From the NCBI GenBank assembly GCA_001643675.2, contig LSRY02000018.1, positions 186,001-250,000 of the forward strand: a stretch of DNA of 64,000 nt, in the 5' to 3' direction. Positions 1 through 11,401 of this stretch are shown piece after piece. This DNA is from Monocercomonoides exilis. Its lineage: Eukaryota > Preaxostyla > Oxymonadida > Polymastigidae. Within the stretch, counting starts at the first letter, position 1. Each line of letters opens with the position of its first letter. Below the pieces are notes generated by a model. The model ran no database searches and was not told the origin of the DNA. It worked only from the letters and a program-made list of their open reading frames with translations. The translations under genes and the position numbers were made by a program.

Positions 1-1
1 C

Positions 2-3000
2 TTCTATTCGTCGTCAATGCCTTCTCCTTCTTCTTTTGATTCTTCAACATCGTCATCAAAAACAGTAGAAGTCAAATTCTTCGAGAAAGAAAACATAGAA
101 AACGATTCATTCTCATCTTCCTCTTCATCCGAACAGTCAAAAGGGAATTCTTCCCAAGAAAGAGCCGAAAAAGCAGATATTGATGAAATTATCGAAGACT
201 TCAAAAGAAAACATGCACCATGTCTGCCGCTTCCTGTGTTCGTTCCGCCACAAGAAGCTACCCTTCAGAATCCATCTTATGTCCCTTGAAGACAAAGACA
301 GAGAAAAAGCAATCAAAATTCAACACAAACATTTTTGACTCATTCAATTGCTGGCATTGGCACAGGAAGAGGAACATCTCCTTCTTCAATGTAAAATAAA
401 TCTTTTCTTTCTCTTCCTCAGTCATCTCCATCTCCCTCTCCTTCATCTTCTTCCTCTTCCTCCTCCTCTTCTTCTTCTTCTGTTACTGCAGTAACTGACC
501 TCTCTCTGCACCCAAACCACCTCATCGTTCTGAAATTGCCATGACTCGCAGCATAAGAGCAATGCATCCTCTTCTCCACCGACGCTATCTCAACCGCTGT
601 GCACAAGTTGCTTCTGCTTCATGTTCACCGTGCTCTTCTTAATCTACTTCTTCCTCCTCGTTGCTTCGCTCTTCAAGAAACAGATTTCTGACAGGAGAAG
701 AGCAGCAGATAAAGAGGATGAAGCAACAGCTCAGAGGAAGAAGGAAAAGACAATATTTTGTTCCACCTCCCGACATGTTTGATGCGATACAGCTGTTTGC
801 GAAGTCTCGGACGGTAAAGTGGTTTGTTGAGAATCTGGAGAAGAGGAAGAGAGAAAGAGAGAGAGAAGCAAGGAACGAGAGAAGAGAGGAGAGAAGAATA
901 AGAGAAATGAATCAAATGAGGAAGGCATTGAAATCCACAAATGATGCAGATAACAATGATGAAGAAAATGATAATAAAGCAATAGCAGAAGAAAACGAAA
1001 GCTTATCATCTATCAGAAGAGATTCTTTGAAGGAACCGAAGATAAATGAAGAAAGTGAATGTTTTTCCGCAGCTCCATTGTCAGTTATGAAGAAGAGCGA
1101 AGAGAGAAGAGACACAAACAGAGAGAGAAACAGAGGCTGACGCGAAGGTATTACTAGGCGCTTGAGCTTCAACGGGATTCTGTTGTGAATGAGGTGCTTT
1201 TGATGGTCAGAGCAAACCTTCTGTTTTCTCCAGCGCCGATTGACGAGTCGATAAAAAGACCAGGAATAATTGTGAGTTATTGAAAAATGAGGTGGGTGGT
1301 GATAAAGGTGAGAAAGAAAAGAAAGAAGGGAATAATTCTGTGAATGCAAAAGGAAACAAGGAAGAAGTTGAAGGTGATGAAGATAACAATAAAGATGAGA
1401 CGAAAAAGAAGATGATGATTCTAACAACGATGAAAACGAAGAAGTGAAATAGGAGGATTCAATGAACAACCCCAAAGAAGCTGTTTCTAAAGCAAAGAAA
1501 ATAAAACGGAAGCAGAAAAGAAAACAAATGCAAAAGAATCCATAACAAACAGAAAAGACGAAATTCATTCAGATGAGCCAAAGCCAGAGCCTTTTTCATC
1601 ACTAGCTCAGCAAAAACAGCAGCAACAGAACATAACAACAGAACACAACAGCAAATACCTCTCCAACGCAATCACCTTCTCCACAGCCTAAGCAATATAC
1701 TTCAGCAAGAGATACATTTGGAACGATTCACTTTCCTCGATGAAAGCGAATGAACTGCGGATGGAGAGGGGTTGGAAGGAGGGAGTTGATTGTGAACAGC
1801 AAAGAGATGTATATGGGGATTGGAGTGAAAGGTGCATTAACGATATCTCTGTCACCTGCTGTTGGAGGTGGAGGAGAAGGGGTGACGTTGGCTGTGATTG
1901 GAATGAAGGATTTGAACAAAGAAGTGACAAGGGCGATGCAAGATGAGTTTCGGAATGAGAAAGGGAAGGTGGACGATGAAGAAGCGAAGATCACGTTTTT
2001 TTCATTGGAATCTGATGATCAGAGAGAAAAACTGCTTCGGCTGACGAAATTGCAGGAGACACAGAAGAAGAAGAAGAAGAAAGAAGAGAGAGCGCAGGAA
2101 AATGGAGAAAATGGCGAAGAAGATAGAGGAAAAAGACTAGAATCTGTTTAGCAGCATCCAAGGAATACTACAGCCACACCTTGAGACAGGCACTCCGGCA
2201 AACCAGAAGGAGAACAAAATGGCCAACGAGGCGCAGCAAGAGGTGAAAGAAAGCCAAACTCAATTTTTGACAAGAGAGCAGAAATTGGACTGCCTGCTGA
2301 ATGACCTCGCTTATTCTGACTTAGAAGATTTGAGCGATGAACTGGATGTGCTCTGCCGTTATGTGCGTATCAAAAGCGAGGAAAAAGGGCAATTTGTGTA
2401 GAAGATGCAGAACGTACGTGCGTATGCGGCAGTCGACGCGAGGCAGACAAGAACGCGGTTGGATCTGATGAGTGCGCTGAAGAGTGGGCTGTGGCAAAGC
2501 CGGGCGGAGCTGAGAAGAGGAAGGAGGATGAAGTGGAGGGGCTGGTGGACACACAAAGAGGAAGCAGAAGTAACACAAAGAAAGGGAAGGAAAGGAGCAA
2601 GAAAAGGATCACCTCTGCTGTTTCAGAAGGAGAAAGGGATGAGAACATTCGGTCAGAGCAGCGTGCCTGGAAGAAGAGATGCACTATCGAAGCTATTTTC
2701 TTCGCTTTCGTTCTCAAAGTTGGCTTCTTTCTTAACTTCGTAGAATTCAATGGTGATGGATCTGATGCAGAAATACTCTGCTCTAAATTTGGTTGCGCCT
2801 TTTGATTCAGCCGCTGATCTTGCTGCAAATACAAAAATTTCTCAGCGTCTTCTCTCCGACTGCACTTCTTCGCTTGTCAATTCGTTCATGTTAATGGACA
2901 TCCAACAACAATTTTCTTTTTCTCTCTGAACATCTTTATCTCCTTCACTGCAATCCAAAGCTAAACAACTATCTTCTGCTAATCCTGCTGCTCCTGGCTC

Positions 3001-3117
3001 ACTTCCTCCACTTTTACTGCTTACCGTAACTTCTTCTCCTTCTCTTTCATTCAACTTTCATCGAGTTCAGTGCCAGACATCATCTTTCGTTGCAACTTGG
3101 AAAGATACAAAGAAATG
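2..3117 (+). pseudogene. Decayed Ser/Lys/Glu-rich coding region, unknown protein
   Basis: Coding-like peptide stretches follow one another on the plus strand but keep changing frame. At 2-289, open to the left window edge, there is a Ser-rich segment followed by an acidic helix. About 520-1140 has a VPPPDMFDAIQLF patch, WFVENLEK and then a highly charged coil. About 1165-1270 reads VVNEVLLMVRANLLFSPAP. About 1750-2151 is a mixed hydrophobic stretch ending in a Lys/Glu coil. At 2219-2700 an in-frame TAG lies at 2399-2401. About 2755-3110 reads SALNLVAPFDSAADL. Compositional style is shared, which suggests one long gene broken by several frameshifts and stops. I recognise no family. A multi-intron gene is possible, but few good splice sites sit at the frame changes. 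Confidence 0.4.
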
Positions 3118-4452
3118 CTTATTCAAATAATGAATAACAGCTGAAAGTGTGTTACGACGGAAGCGATTCTCCAAAAAGCAAAAAATAATTTGCACGTTAT
3201 CAACAACTGAATCAATTCTGGCCTTTTCATTTGGAAGCTGAAGCATATGAAGTGAAAAGGAAATGGTATAAAAGCAATTTTTGTTTGGAACGAATGATTG
3301 CGGGGATGGACTTCTTCAGATTTCGCAATGCTTTTTGTTCATCTGAACGAGAGGAAAATGAAACGATGAGTGAGAAAAGCAATTTTTTGGAAAACCCATG
3401 CTTGAATGGAAGTTGCAAAAGATTCTTGCACTGATCGGTTCGGTAAGTTGGAATTAGAATTATAAGAGAAACAGATGTTTTTGAAAAGCTTGTTGATACT
3501 ATTGAAGAAAGGCATTTTGAAGAGATGAAGAAGATGATATAAAGCAATGAGCTTTATTTTAATTCGATTAAAAGAGAAAATAGATGGAAAAAAAAATAGA
3601 AGAAATATTTTCATTTGGGCTGATTTTTGGCTCAATGAAAGATAAGCGATGATATAGACTTTAAATGAAAAGAAGATGAAGTCTCATGTATTTTTCTATG
3701 ATATAGAAAATGGAGAAAATTGGAAAATGGAAGGAATTGTAACGAAATTAGAAAAAATCCATCATTATAAGTGATTATGGTTTCAACCGCACTGAAGGTC
3801 AGTATGTGAAGAGGAACAAATGTTGAGGAAAGGAGGGTGAGGGAGGCGTCTTGGAGGAGGGAAATGAAGCAGTTGAGGGCATACTCGATAATGGAGCAAG
3901 TGTTTTGCTTTGTTTAACCACAGCCATCAGCATCGGCTCCATTGTTTGCTCCAATTTTATTCAGTGTAATGTGAGGGAACAAGCTTATGAATTTGGGTTA
4001 ATCCAATATTCCACTTTATCTGTTTCTATTTGATGAATCCGATGAACCGAATAAAAGGAAAGGAAATTTGTTAGCTGTTCAAAGACGAAAAGAAAAAAGA
4101 GAAATAACTATTATTTGTAAATTAGTTTCAATAATTTTGTTTTTTTATCTTCTTTTCTTTTCTTCTTGACAAATTTTCTCTTTGCAATGTTGTATTTTAC
4201 CAATTATGAATTTGCAATTTTGAAGTTTTATTTATTAATTTTAGGTTCATTTTTATTTTCCTTGATCAAAAAATTCTTTTTAATGAAAAAAGGTATGTAT
4301 TTTGCATATTCACATAAAACAAATATATATGACAGAAATAAAAGCTTAATACTAGCAAAAAATCAATTGAACTTTTTGATCAAAGAATACCACAATAGAT
4401 TTAATTTTTTCGATTTTTGATCTTTTTTTATGATATCAAAAAAAATCACCCA
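3118..4452. other. Non-coding stretch left of the palindrome
   Basis: No supportable gene. Short open stretches exist (for example about 3445-3541, a charged helix-like peptide) and may be debris of the decayed gene to the left. From about 4080 the sequence is AT-rich and has no homology that I can see to the other flank of the palindrome. Confidence 0.5.
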
Positions 4453-5340
4453 TATCTTTGAATCAAACATGAAATGTTCAGAAGCAGAAATACTGTGTGT
4501 CAATGTTATCATTTGAATGGAGAAGGAATGAATGTCAGCTGGAATGGATGGAATGAATTGCAATTGAAGGAGTTATCAGAATAATGGATTCAATCAACAT
4601 TGTGTTATTCAAGCGAAAATGGATCGAAAATGTTGAACCAGCTTTCAATGGTATTAAGAAAACATGTTATCAAAGTTGGAATTCCAGAACTTGTTGTTTG
4701 CTGCAAAGAACAAAGTGTTTCAAAAGAAAAAATCATAAAATCAAGATCTGGAAGCTGTTTGCCAAAACGGAAAGTTTGTGAACTTGTTTGTTTCTCTTTA
4801 ATTGTTAATGATTCTTCAAAAAAAAATGGAAAATGTTGTTAACAACACAGATAAAAAAGATGGATTTCAAGCGAAAATTTCAAAGGCAGTTGACAACTGC
4901 ATTGTGAAGCTCTAGCCACAGTTAGAAAGGAGGACTTTAATAAAAGCAAATTTTCATTGCCTTTTTGTGATGGATCAAAGAATTATTTGGCTGTGGAACA
5001 CATCTTTTGACTGTTATTTCAATAGGAATGAATTTTGTGAAAAACAGATATTCAATTTGGATGAACCGACTGTGAGGGGATCAATAAACTCGAAGCTTAT
5101 TGTTTTTGATCCAACAAACTCGAAGCGTGAGTTTTCGCAAAGAACAACCAGAAATGGCAAATTTCACTATAGCTGATGCTGTAATTGCTGATGTGTTCGC
5201 ACTTCCTTCTGTAATTCTGAGGTCAAGATAACGTATTCCTTATGATATGAATCAGCTTTTGTTACAACCTCTGGATATCTGACCGAACGGAAGAGGCTGG
5301 ATGAACAGTGAACAATTGAATTAAAAATTCGAAAAAAATA
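4453..5340 (+). pseudogene. pogo/Tigger-type DDE transposase relic, left copy
   Basis: Broken reading frames still give recognisable pieces. Around 4967-5176 is IFNLDEPTVRG followed by SKLIVFDP and TTRNGKFHYS, the layout of the first catalytic Asp region of DDE_1 (pogo/Tigger/CENP-B-like) transposases (family pattern: NxDETxV...KxVIA...ERGxxVT). About 5290-5330 reads GWMNSEQL, like the GWM motif that follows in that family. Upstream, 4584-4842 holds Lys/Arg-rich fragments in two overlapping frames, probably the DNA-binding part. Several stops and frame changes make it non-functional. The same relic, with about 90-95% visible identity, lies at the outer end of the other arm. The assignment rests on motif reading. 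Confidence 0.55.
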
Positions 5341-5458
5341 CTCCTTCCTTTTTTTTAACGAACAAAAAAAAGCTCATTCCACTTGAAAAATCTCTCAACT
5401 TTGAAACGTTATCATGAAAGCGAAATTGAAACATTCAACATTGATTTCGGAGAAAATT
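5341..5458. other. Arm sequence between transposase relic and insertion; target site
   Basis: Ordinary arm sequence, ending in AATT at 5455-5458. AATT recurs at 6159-6162 and 9783-9786. The right arm has a single uninterrupted AATT at 25833-25836 in the same context. These are read as 4-bp target site duplications around two insertions. Confidence 0.7.
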
Positions 5459-5496
5459 GATAGAACGCAGTGAGACAGGATTTGCTCCGAAATAAT
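5459..5496 (+). repeat. Element A left terminal inverted repeat
   Basis: 38 bp, perfect inverse complement of 6121-6158. Confidence 0.85.
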
Positions 5497-6120
5497 GAGT
5501 ATTAATTTAAATTATGGGCGGTTTAAGTGAGAACTTCGCCCTCCCAAATATGACGTGGAAAAAAGGACGAGATGAAAATATAGATAATAACATGTTAAAT
5601 AATAAATAGAATATAATGAATTGTCCGCATTTCTTCACCGCCGACTTCGCCTTTTCGCCTTGGTCACGAAGACCAGAGGGCAGGGGACATAGCCCCTCGG
5701 AGCTGTCTCCTGCAGTCCGTGCAAGGATCCGGAGAGGCGAGTGTTCCAAAACGGAGCAGAAAGAAAAACCACTCTCGCTTTCGCGAGGCGTGGAAAAGAA
5801 AACTGCGTGCCCTTTGCTCTGCCCCCCGCTCTTCTGCTGCAGTGGCAGAGCAAGTCCGCTCACCACACGCTGTGTGGACTAGTCTGACTCTTCTCTTTGC
5901 ACTTTCTTGCCATGAATTAAAGGAGTAAGGTTCTTCTTCACGGTTTCTCTTCCTTTCCTGTTGGTCAATACAGGTTATGGGTGCCTTCGATATTTCTGGA
6001 CGGTTTCTCTCTTTCTATCTCCTCTTCTATCTCGCCACTTTTTTCTCGTCATATTCTTCCCAACATGTTTCTCTCTTATTCTCGCACCCAGACGCTCTGA
6101 GTCTCTCCATCCGCATTAAT

Positions 6121-6158
6121 ATTATTTCGGAGCAAATCCTGTCTCACTGCGTTCTATC
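6121..6158 (-). repeat. Element A right terminal inverted repeat
   Basis: 38 bp, perfect inverse complement of 5459-5496. Followed by AATT (6159-6162) and then directly by element B. Confidence 0.85.
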
Positions 6159-6162
6159 AATT

Positions 6163-6217
6163 CGCAATAGAGCGTATCTACGAACGCAAGGAGCAGGTTT
6201 GCTCCTCAATAATGAGT
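6163..6217 (+). repeat. Element B left terminal inverted repeat
   Basis: 55 bp. Inverse complement of 9728-9782 with one mismatch. Confidence 0.85.
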
Positions 6218-7844
6218 CTTGAATGCACTTTTCCATATATTTACTTTGATTAAATAATATTTTTATTTATTAATTTACTTATTAGTATTGATCTTAAACC
6301 CTCTTGCCTAGCACGTCATCGTGCGGCGGATGTTTAGAGAGCATGCGGATGATGGTGCGGTTCCTGTCTCTACTCCCTTCCTTTCTTTGTGTGTTTCCGA
6401 GGCGTAATCGACCGGGAATTCGTTTCCCTTGCGTTATTTATCATCCAACCTAGATATCTGACACCCTGCTTCCTCCGGTCTGTGCGCATATTCCTCTCTG
6501 TGAGGCAGTGTGTTTGCTTCCATTCAGCTCTCTTCTGCTGCTGGGAATTATGAGGGGTGATCTCAAAAGCTAGGGTGGTCGGGATGAGGCGTTCTGTGAC
6601 AAAGTTGCTTTCCTTTGCTTTCTCTCTTCTCTAAGCTATAAGTCTCGTTTCTTTGTCCGCTTTCTCCATCCTCATATCTTCTTCACCTCCAGCTTCTGAT
6701 ATCATTTCTGTGCACTCTTTCATCTCTAAATTCATTTTCTCGATGATCATTTCCTTTCTTTCTTGAAACTTCTCCGACTTTTCCACTTCTCCCGTTTGGG
6801 GATCAGGACTTTCAATTGTCTCCAGGATTTATTTCGTATCTTGAACCGGAAAACCGTAAAGTATTCCTGTTCCACTCTTGAACCTGGTCCACATCTCGTG
6901 TGTGCATTAACTGCTTTCCAAACCGAACCTTTTCTTCTTGATATGTGAATAATAACTTTAAGTCTAATCGAGAATGTGGTCAAAGTATCGTGTATATCAC
7001 ACTCTCTCTTTGAATAACTTCTAATTCTTCTTTAATTCTCTTTATCTTTGCAGGTTAACCTTCTTTGATATCAAACCATACATATTTATCTTAAAATGAA
7101 GTCCTGGATATATTAAGCCAATGTTGGAGCGTCTATACTGCATCGATGAGTGCATTTGAATGTTTGTTAATATCGATTTTAGTAATTATCCTATCTGTTA
7201 TCTATATCTGCACTTCTAATAATACTGTATTCTCTTTCAAAATAGATTCCTTCCTTCTCAATCTCTCCAGCTCAGCAAGCTCTAAAGTAACAAAATTACA
7301 GTGAGGATGAGGGCTCTCCTCTGAAGTGCTTGCGTGTCTGTTGAGTTATATGTGGTGTCTTCCCATTTAGTAATAACTGCAAAATCTCACACTGGTTAAC
7401 ATCATTTGCAGTTTCTCGACTTCTATCCTTCGTAAGTTTTTGAAAATATATCTATATCTTTCACATCACTTGTCTGATGAATCATTCCACTTGAAAGATT
7501 CGTAGTCGATAGGTTATCAATAAATCTTGCCAAGATTCACCTGGCATCGTTCTCGATGAGGTGTATGTTTCATCTGTTCATTCTCATCCAAAAATTGTTT
7601 AAATTTTCTTAGCTATCTCCACGTATCCGTTTTGTTCTTTTGATTAGTCAATATAGCTGCTGATATATCCTCTACTCCTACGTCTTCTCCCCATGTTTGA
7701 AAAAGTTTCCTTCTTGTATATTTACTTCTCCAGTCAAACACTAATTATTTTTCATGGGGGTGAATTCAAGTCATCATTTCTCATCTCGAAACGGTCAATC
7801 AGATGTTTCTTAATAATAGACTAGCACTGTCTGTTCTTCTGGCA

Positions 7845-7909
7845 TCTCTCTCTCTCTTTCTCTCTTTCTCTCTTTCTCTCTTTCTCTCTCTCTATCTTTC
7901 TCTCTCTTC
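7845..7909 (+). repeat. CT / TTTC microsatellite
   Basis: Alternating TCTC and TTTC units inside element B, imperfect. Confidence 0.8.
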
Positions 7910-8904
7910 AGAGAGGATAGTCTCCAAATAATTCTTCAGGGCACCGGAGCAATCGTGTCTGTAATATAATCTAGTCTTCTCGGTTCGAATATTTGAAATG
8001 TCTCTACAACTTTTTCCACTCTCACTGCATTGTCCGGTTTCTTCAAAGTCCGGCTGAGTGCATCTATCGGCATTTTCGCTGAGATATGTTGAGTCTTCTT
8101 CAATTTTCATCACACCGCACTATGCGGCTTATTTCTGTATCCGTCTCTCGCGGTCTCTAGCGGTCTCATGCTCTGTCTTTTCCTCGAGTTTTTTCGCGGA
8201 TTCACTTCTTCAATATTCTCGTGAAATTTCGCCGTTACTATATCTACACATGACTCGCGAAAATGCACTGTTCCTTATCTAATTATCGATTCGCAATCTC
8301 TCTCAATTACTTTCTCTATCCTTCTCTCACAGCAAACTCAGCTTTTTCTTCCTTCAAACCCTTTCGATCAAAAGCAATATGTCACTCCACTATAACCTCG
8401 CGACAATACACAGCAATCTTTTATCTCTCCGTCCCGTTATATTTCGCGGTTTCACTTTTGTAATTATTTCTCTTATATTGAATCGTATCCTATCTTATTA
8501 AAATTGATAATATTTCACTCTTTCAGTTTTGATATGTTGTTGTAATGCAGCTTGTCAGTATTCACTTTGCGAAGGCCTCTCTAATTACTGAGTTTTCTAT
8601 CTTAATTGTCATCTCGCTGTTAAGTGCGTCTATCTCTGCTATCTCCACTCTCATGATCTCAAGACTTAACGTTGTCTTGTTCCTCGTAAATATCTCTTTA
8701 TTGTGTGCAGCTTCATTAAAATTATCTAAATCTTTATTGTTATTAAATTATCCTTCTATTAATATCTCGCTGTAATATGTGTATCGATTCTCACAAATAT
8801 CCTTGTTATGTGTTTATGTGTATATTTTGTTGCTGCATTTATCCGTATCTCAAAAAGCTGCTCATCTCTTATTCTTAATAATCTTTTCTTCGTTGTAAGT
8901 TGAT

Positions 8905-9012
8905 TCTCTCTTCTCTCTCTGTCTCGCGGCTATGCGCGGCTCTCTCTTCTCTCTCTGTCTCGCGGCTATGCGCGGCTCTCTCTTCTCTTTCTGTCTCGCG
9001 GCTATGCGAGGC
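8905..9012 (+). repeat. Tandem repeat, 3 x 36 bp
   Basis: Three adjacent 36-bp units (8905-8940, 8941-8976, 8977-9012). Each has a CT-rich half followed by a GC-rich half containing CGCGGCTATGCG. The first two are identical; the third differs at two positions. Confidence 0.9.
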
Positions 9013-9727
9013 TCTTCTACCTTGAAAATTATATCAATATTCTATTGTTTCTCGTTTGTTTTGTTTAATTTGTATTCCACAGCATAATATGAATAAATTT
9101 TTTCAATATTGTGTATGTATATAATATTATTTTAAAATTTTGATAGGATATTCTTTCTTTATAATAATCTCTCTGCAATTTGTGGATCTATCTTTTAGAA
9201 TTCTTGTAATATCCAGCGATTTCATTATTTAACTACATCACTCTTCAATTCGCAGTTCCTTTTCCTAATAAATAAACAATATAATGTGTAGTTTTATTCT
9301 TTTTAAAAGCCTATAAAAATGTTATATCTTCATTTTGTTTAAATATCTCTCGATTTTTTGTGGTTTCTGTTTGTTCAATTGTCTCGCTGCACAATGTGGT
9401 TCCAATTCCAATAATTATCTCACAGAATTTTCCAGATTCTGTTCTTGATAAAATCTCTTCACAATGTGCAGCTTGCCGTTCGACATCTTCAGCTGTGCAC
9501 TTTCTTCCATTCCGGATGATGAATTTCATGCTTAAATCCTAGTAAATTCTTCACTAAAATACTCCACTTTGACCAGTGTTTAAATTTGATCTTATTCTCT
9601 TCCATCGCCGTCTCTGTGTTCTATTGAAACAGGTTGTTGCTTCATTTTCATTGCGGACAATTTGGATCAACTTTGAATTTGAGTATTGGCGAAGTTAGAT
9701 CTTAAACCGTCCATAATTTAAATTAAT

Positions 9728-9782
9728 ACTCATTATTGAGGAGCAAACCTGCTCCTTGCGTTCGTAGATTCGCTCTATTGCG
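9728..9782 (-). repeat. Element B right terminal inverted repeat
   Basis: 55 bp, pairing with 6163-6217. The inner continuation (9701-9737) matches the left subterminal region of element A. AATT follows at 9783-9786. Confidence 0.85.
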
Positions 9783-9786
9783 AATT

Positions 9787-10390
9787 GTCAAAGATTAGAA
9801 ATTCGAACATTGAATTCGTAATTTGAGATTTATTCTTTTCTTATTCATTTCAAATAAACAGTACTGATGAAAAACAAAAGGACACAAAAAACCAATCAAC
9901 CATCATATTTCCGTTTTTATGAAGAAACTGGTGAAATGTTCAGACGATTGGAAAGAAACATCTCAAAGAATCGAAATTATCAAAAAAAATTGTTTGATGT
10001 GAATTTTGACAATTGATATTTATTCCTCTCAAAACAAAAAGAGAGTGAGAATAGGAGCAAGTTTTTGAACATTTTTGGAAAAGAAAGGAAAACAAAGTCT
10101 GTTTGTGAACATTTCAAAGTGATAATAAATTCACAGAAACAATAAACAACAATATTTCTTGATTGTTCGCTTTTCTTTTGAAAAAGTCATTGTTCGACAC
10201 TTCAAGATTCATCATAAAATAATAGAAAGTGCGAACGGATTATTTTCAAGATTATGTTCCTTTTTGATTACAAATCTCGATGAAAGTTGAAGATTGATTT
10301 TCTTTCATATGAGATTGCTCAGCAAAAACTCAAAACCAACAATAAATATAAAAGCAAGTCAAATAATTGTTAAAAAAAAATTAAAAATAA
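9787..10390. other. Non-coding arm sequence, left
   Basis: AT-rich sequence matching about 25220-25832 of the other arm almost base for base. No gene seen on either strand. Confidence 0.6.
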
Positions 10391-10900
10391 AAATAAAAAT
10401 AAAAGCAAAATACAAAGCCACAAATTGATGGCTGAAATAAGATGCAATGCAGTCAAGACTGCAACCCAACAAACACCCATGCGCATCTTCCTTCGTGCTG
10501 CTTCCCCAAAACACGAAAGCCCCATCCCGCAGTTCCTCCGCCTTTGCTGCTCTTTCAGTGTTCGCTCTGGATCCTGCTCCCTTTTCCATCCGTTCCTGCA
10601 CCGCCTCTTCCAGATAATGGGCAGCGAGGAAGCACCGCTCATCGGTGTGCTGCTGTCAGGCATGCTTGGCGTTTCGCCGAGTGCTCCATTTCTTTTTCGC
10701 TGTTTCCAACTGCTTTCGCCACGCCTGCCACCCCCCATCCACTGCCCAAACTGCAAGCCCCACATCCTGCTCAAGTCGGCTGTTCTTCGCTTTTTCTTGC
10801 TGCATGCACCATCCTTGGCAACAGACAACCCGGCAGATTTCGCTGCGCTGTGCATCCTATGCAATGTCTCGCTGCTTCAAATCAATGAATAGGAGAATAC
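10391..10900 (-). pseudogene. Short downstream ORF of the palindrome, left copy (decayed)
   Basis: Counterpart of the right-arm ORF at 24720-25230. On the minus strand a T-rich tract ending in CAG precedes a reading frame that begins FIDLKQRDIA. In this copy a TAG interrupts soon after (IA*DAQRSE), and the TGA after RRNAKHA is shared with the right copy. Beyond the TGA the same frame stays open. Several of the arm-to-arm substitutions there are conservative (Glu/Asp exchanges), which hints that this frame once coded for protein. No family recognised. Confidence 0.3.
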
Positions 10901-11248
10901 CTGCCAATAACCAAACACAAATCAACAAACAAAAATTAACAAAAATGAAAAATATTAAAAAACAAAAAATAAAAAAATAAAAAATAAAAATAATAAAGAG
11001 CAGCACAGACAGCAAAAACAGATATCCCTCGTCCTCTCAATCCCACTCCAAAAACACATACAAGACAAGCACACCCCTTGCTGAATATATCCCACACGCA
11101 TACACACACACACGCACACATGCACATCCAAGTCCATCACCCACTGCTGCACTCTTCATCACCAACTCAAATCATGAAACAAGGAATGTCTCCAAAGGAA
11201 TCAATCCCACCCGAAATGCCCATTCCCCCTCCAAAGTTAATGCCAACC
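10901..11248. other. Intron-like / spacer sequence, left arm
   Basis: Mirror of 24370-24719. Contains an A-rich (minus strand T-rich) tract and a short AC/GT-rich patch. Probably intergenic, or an intron before the short ORF. Confidence 0.4.
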
Positions 11249-11367
11249 TCAAGTCGGCAAACGAGGCGAAGGCAACAAAGGCGAAGGCTGCAAAGGTGAC
11301 AACACAAATTTCAGCCTTCCAGTTCCTTGCAACGCCAAAGAGGAAGAGGATGGAGAAGAAGAAGAAA

Positions 11368-11401
<34 letters not shown>

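Larger units (their letters stand above)
5459..6158. mobile_element. Transposon-like element A (700 bp, non-autonomous)
   Basis: Bounded by perfect 38-bp terminal inverted repeats (5459-5496 and 6121-6158, outer ends GATAGAACGC and GCGTTCTATC) and flanked by AATT on both sides. It contains no convincing gene. The interior 5616-5930 is GC-richer than its surroundings but encodes nothing I recognise. Its left subterminal block 5491-5527 matches the complement of 9701-9737 in element B with one visible mismatch, so A and B are related. Family unknown. The 4-bp AATT duplication excludes Tc1/mariner (TA) as the simple explanation. Confidence 0.75.
6163..9782. mobile_element. Transposon-like element B (3.6 kb, no gene seen)
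   Basis: Starts CGCAATAGAGCG and ends CGCTCTATTGCG. Its 55-bp terminal inverted repeats (6163-6217 and 9728-9782) differ at one visible position. AATT flanks both ends. The longest open stretches are under 85 codons and not convincing, so the element looks non-autonomous. The plus strand is pyrimidine-rich, with a CT/TTTC microsatellite (about 7845-7909), a triple 36-bp repeat (8905-9012), and a recurrent degenerate ATCTC...TGTG motif from about 8390 to 9472. Only the left palindrome arm carries it. Confidence 0.75.

Noticed and set aside
5507-5930. Overlapping ORFs of 70-120 codons in element A
   Set aside because: Three frames on two strands are open at once because the patch is GC-rich. 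No motif, and no preference for one frame.
7970-8020. Possible tRNA (GGTTCGAAT near 7979)
   Set aside because: No acceptor stem, anticodon arm or A box in the right place. A T-loop-like string alone is not enough. No rRNA or tRNA gene was found in the window.
8905-9012. CRISPR-like array
   Set aside because: The three 36-bp units are directly adjacent with no spacers, in a eukaryotic transposon-like element.
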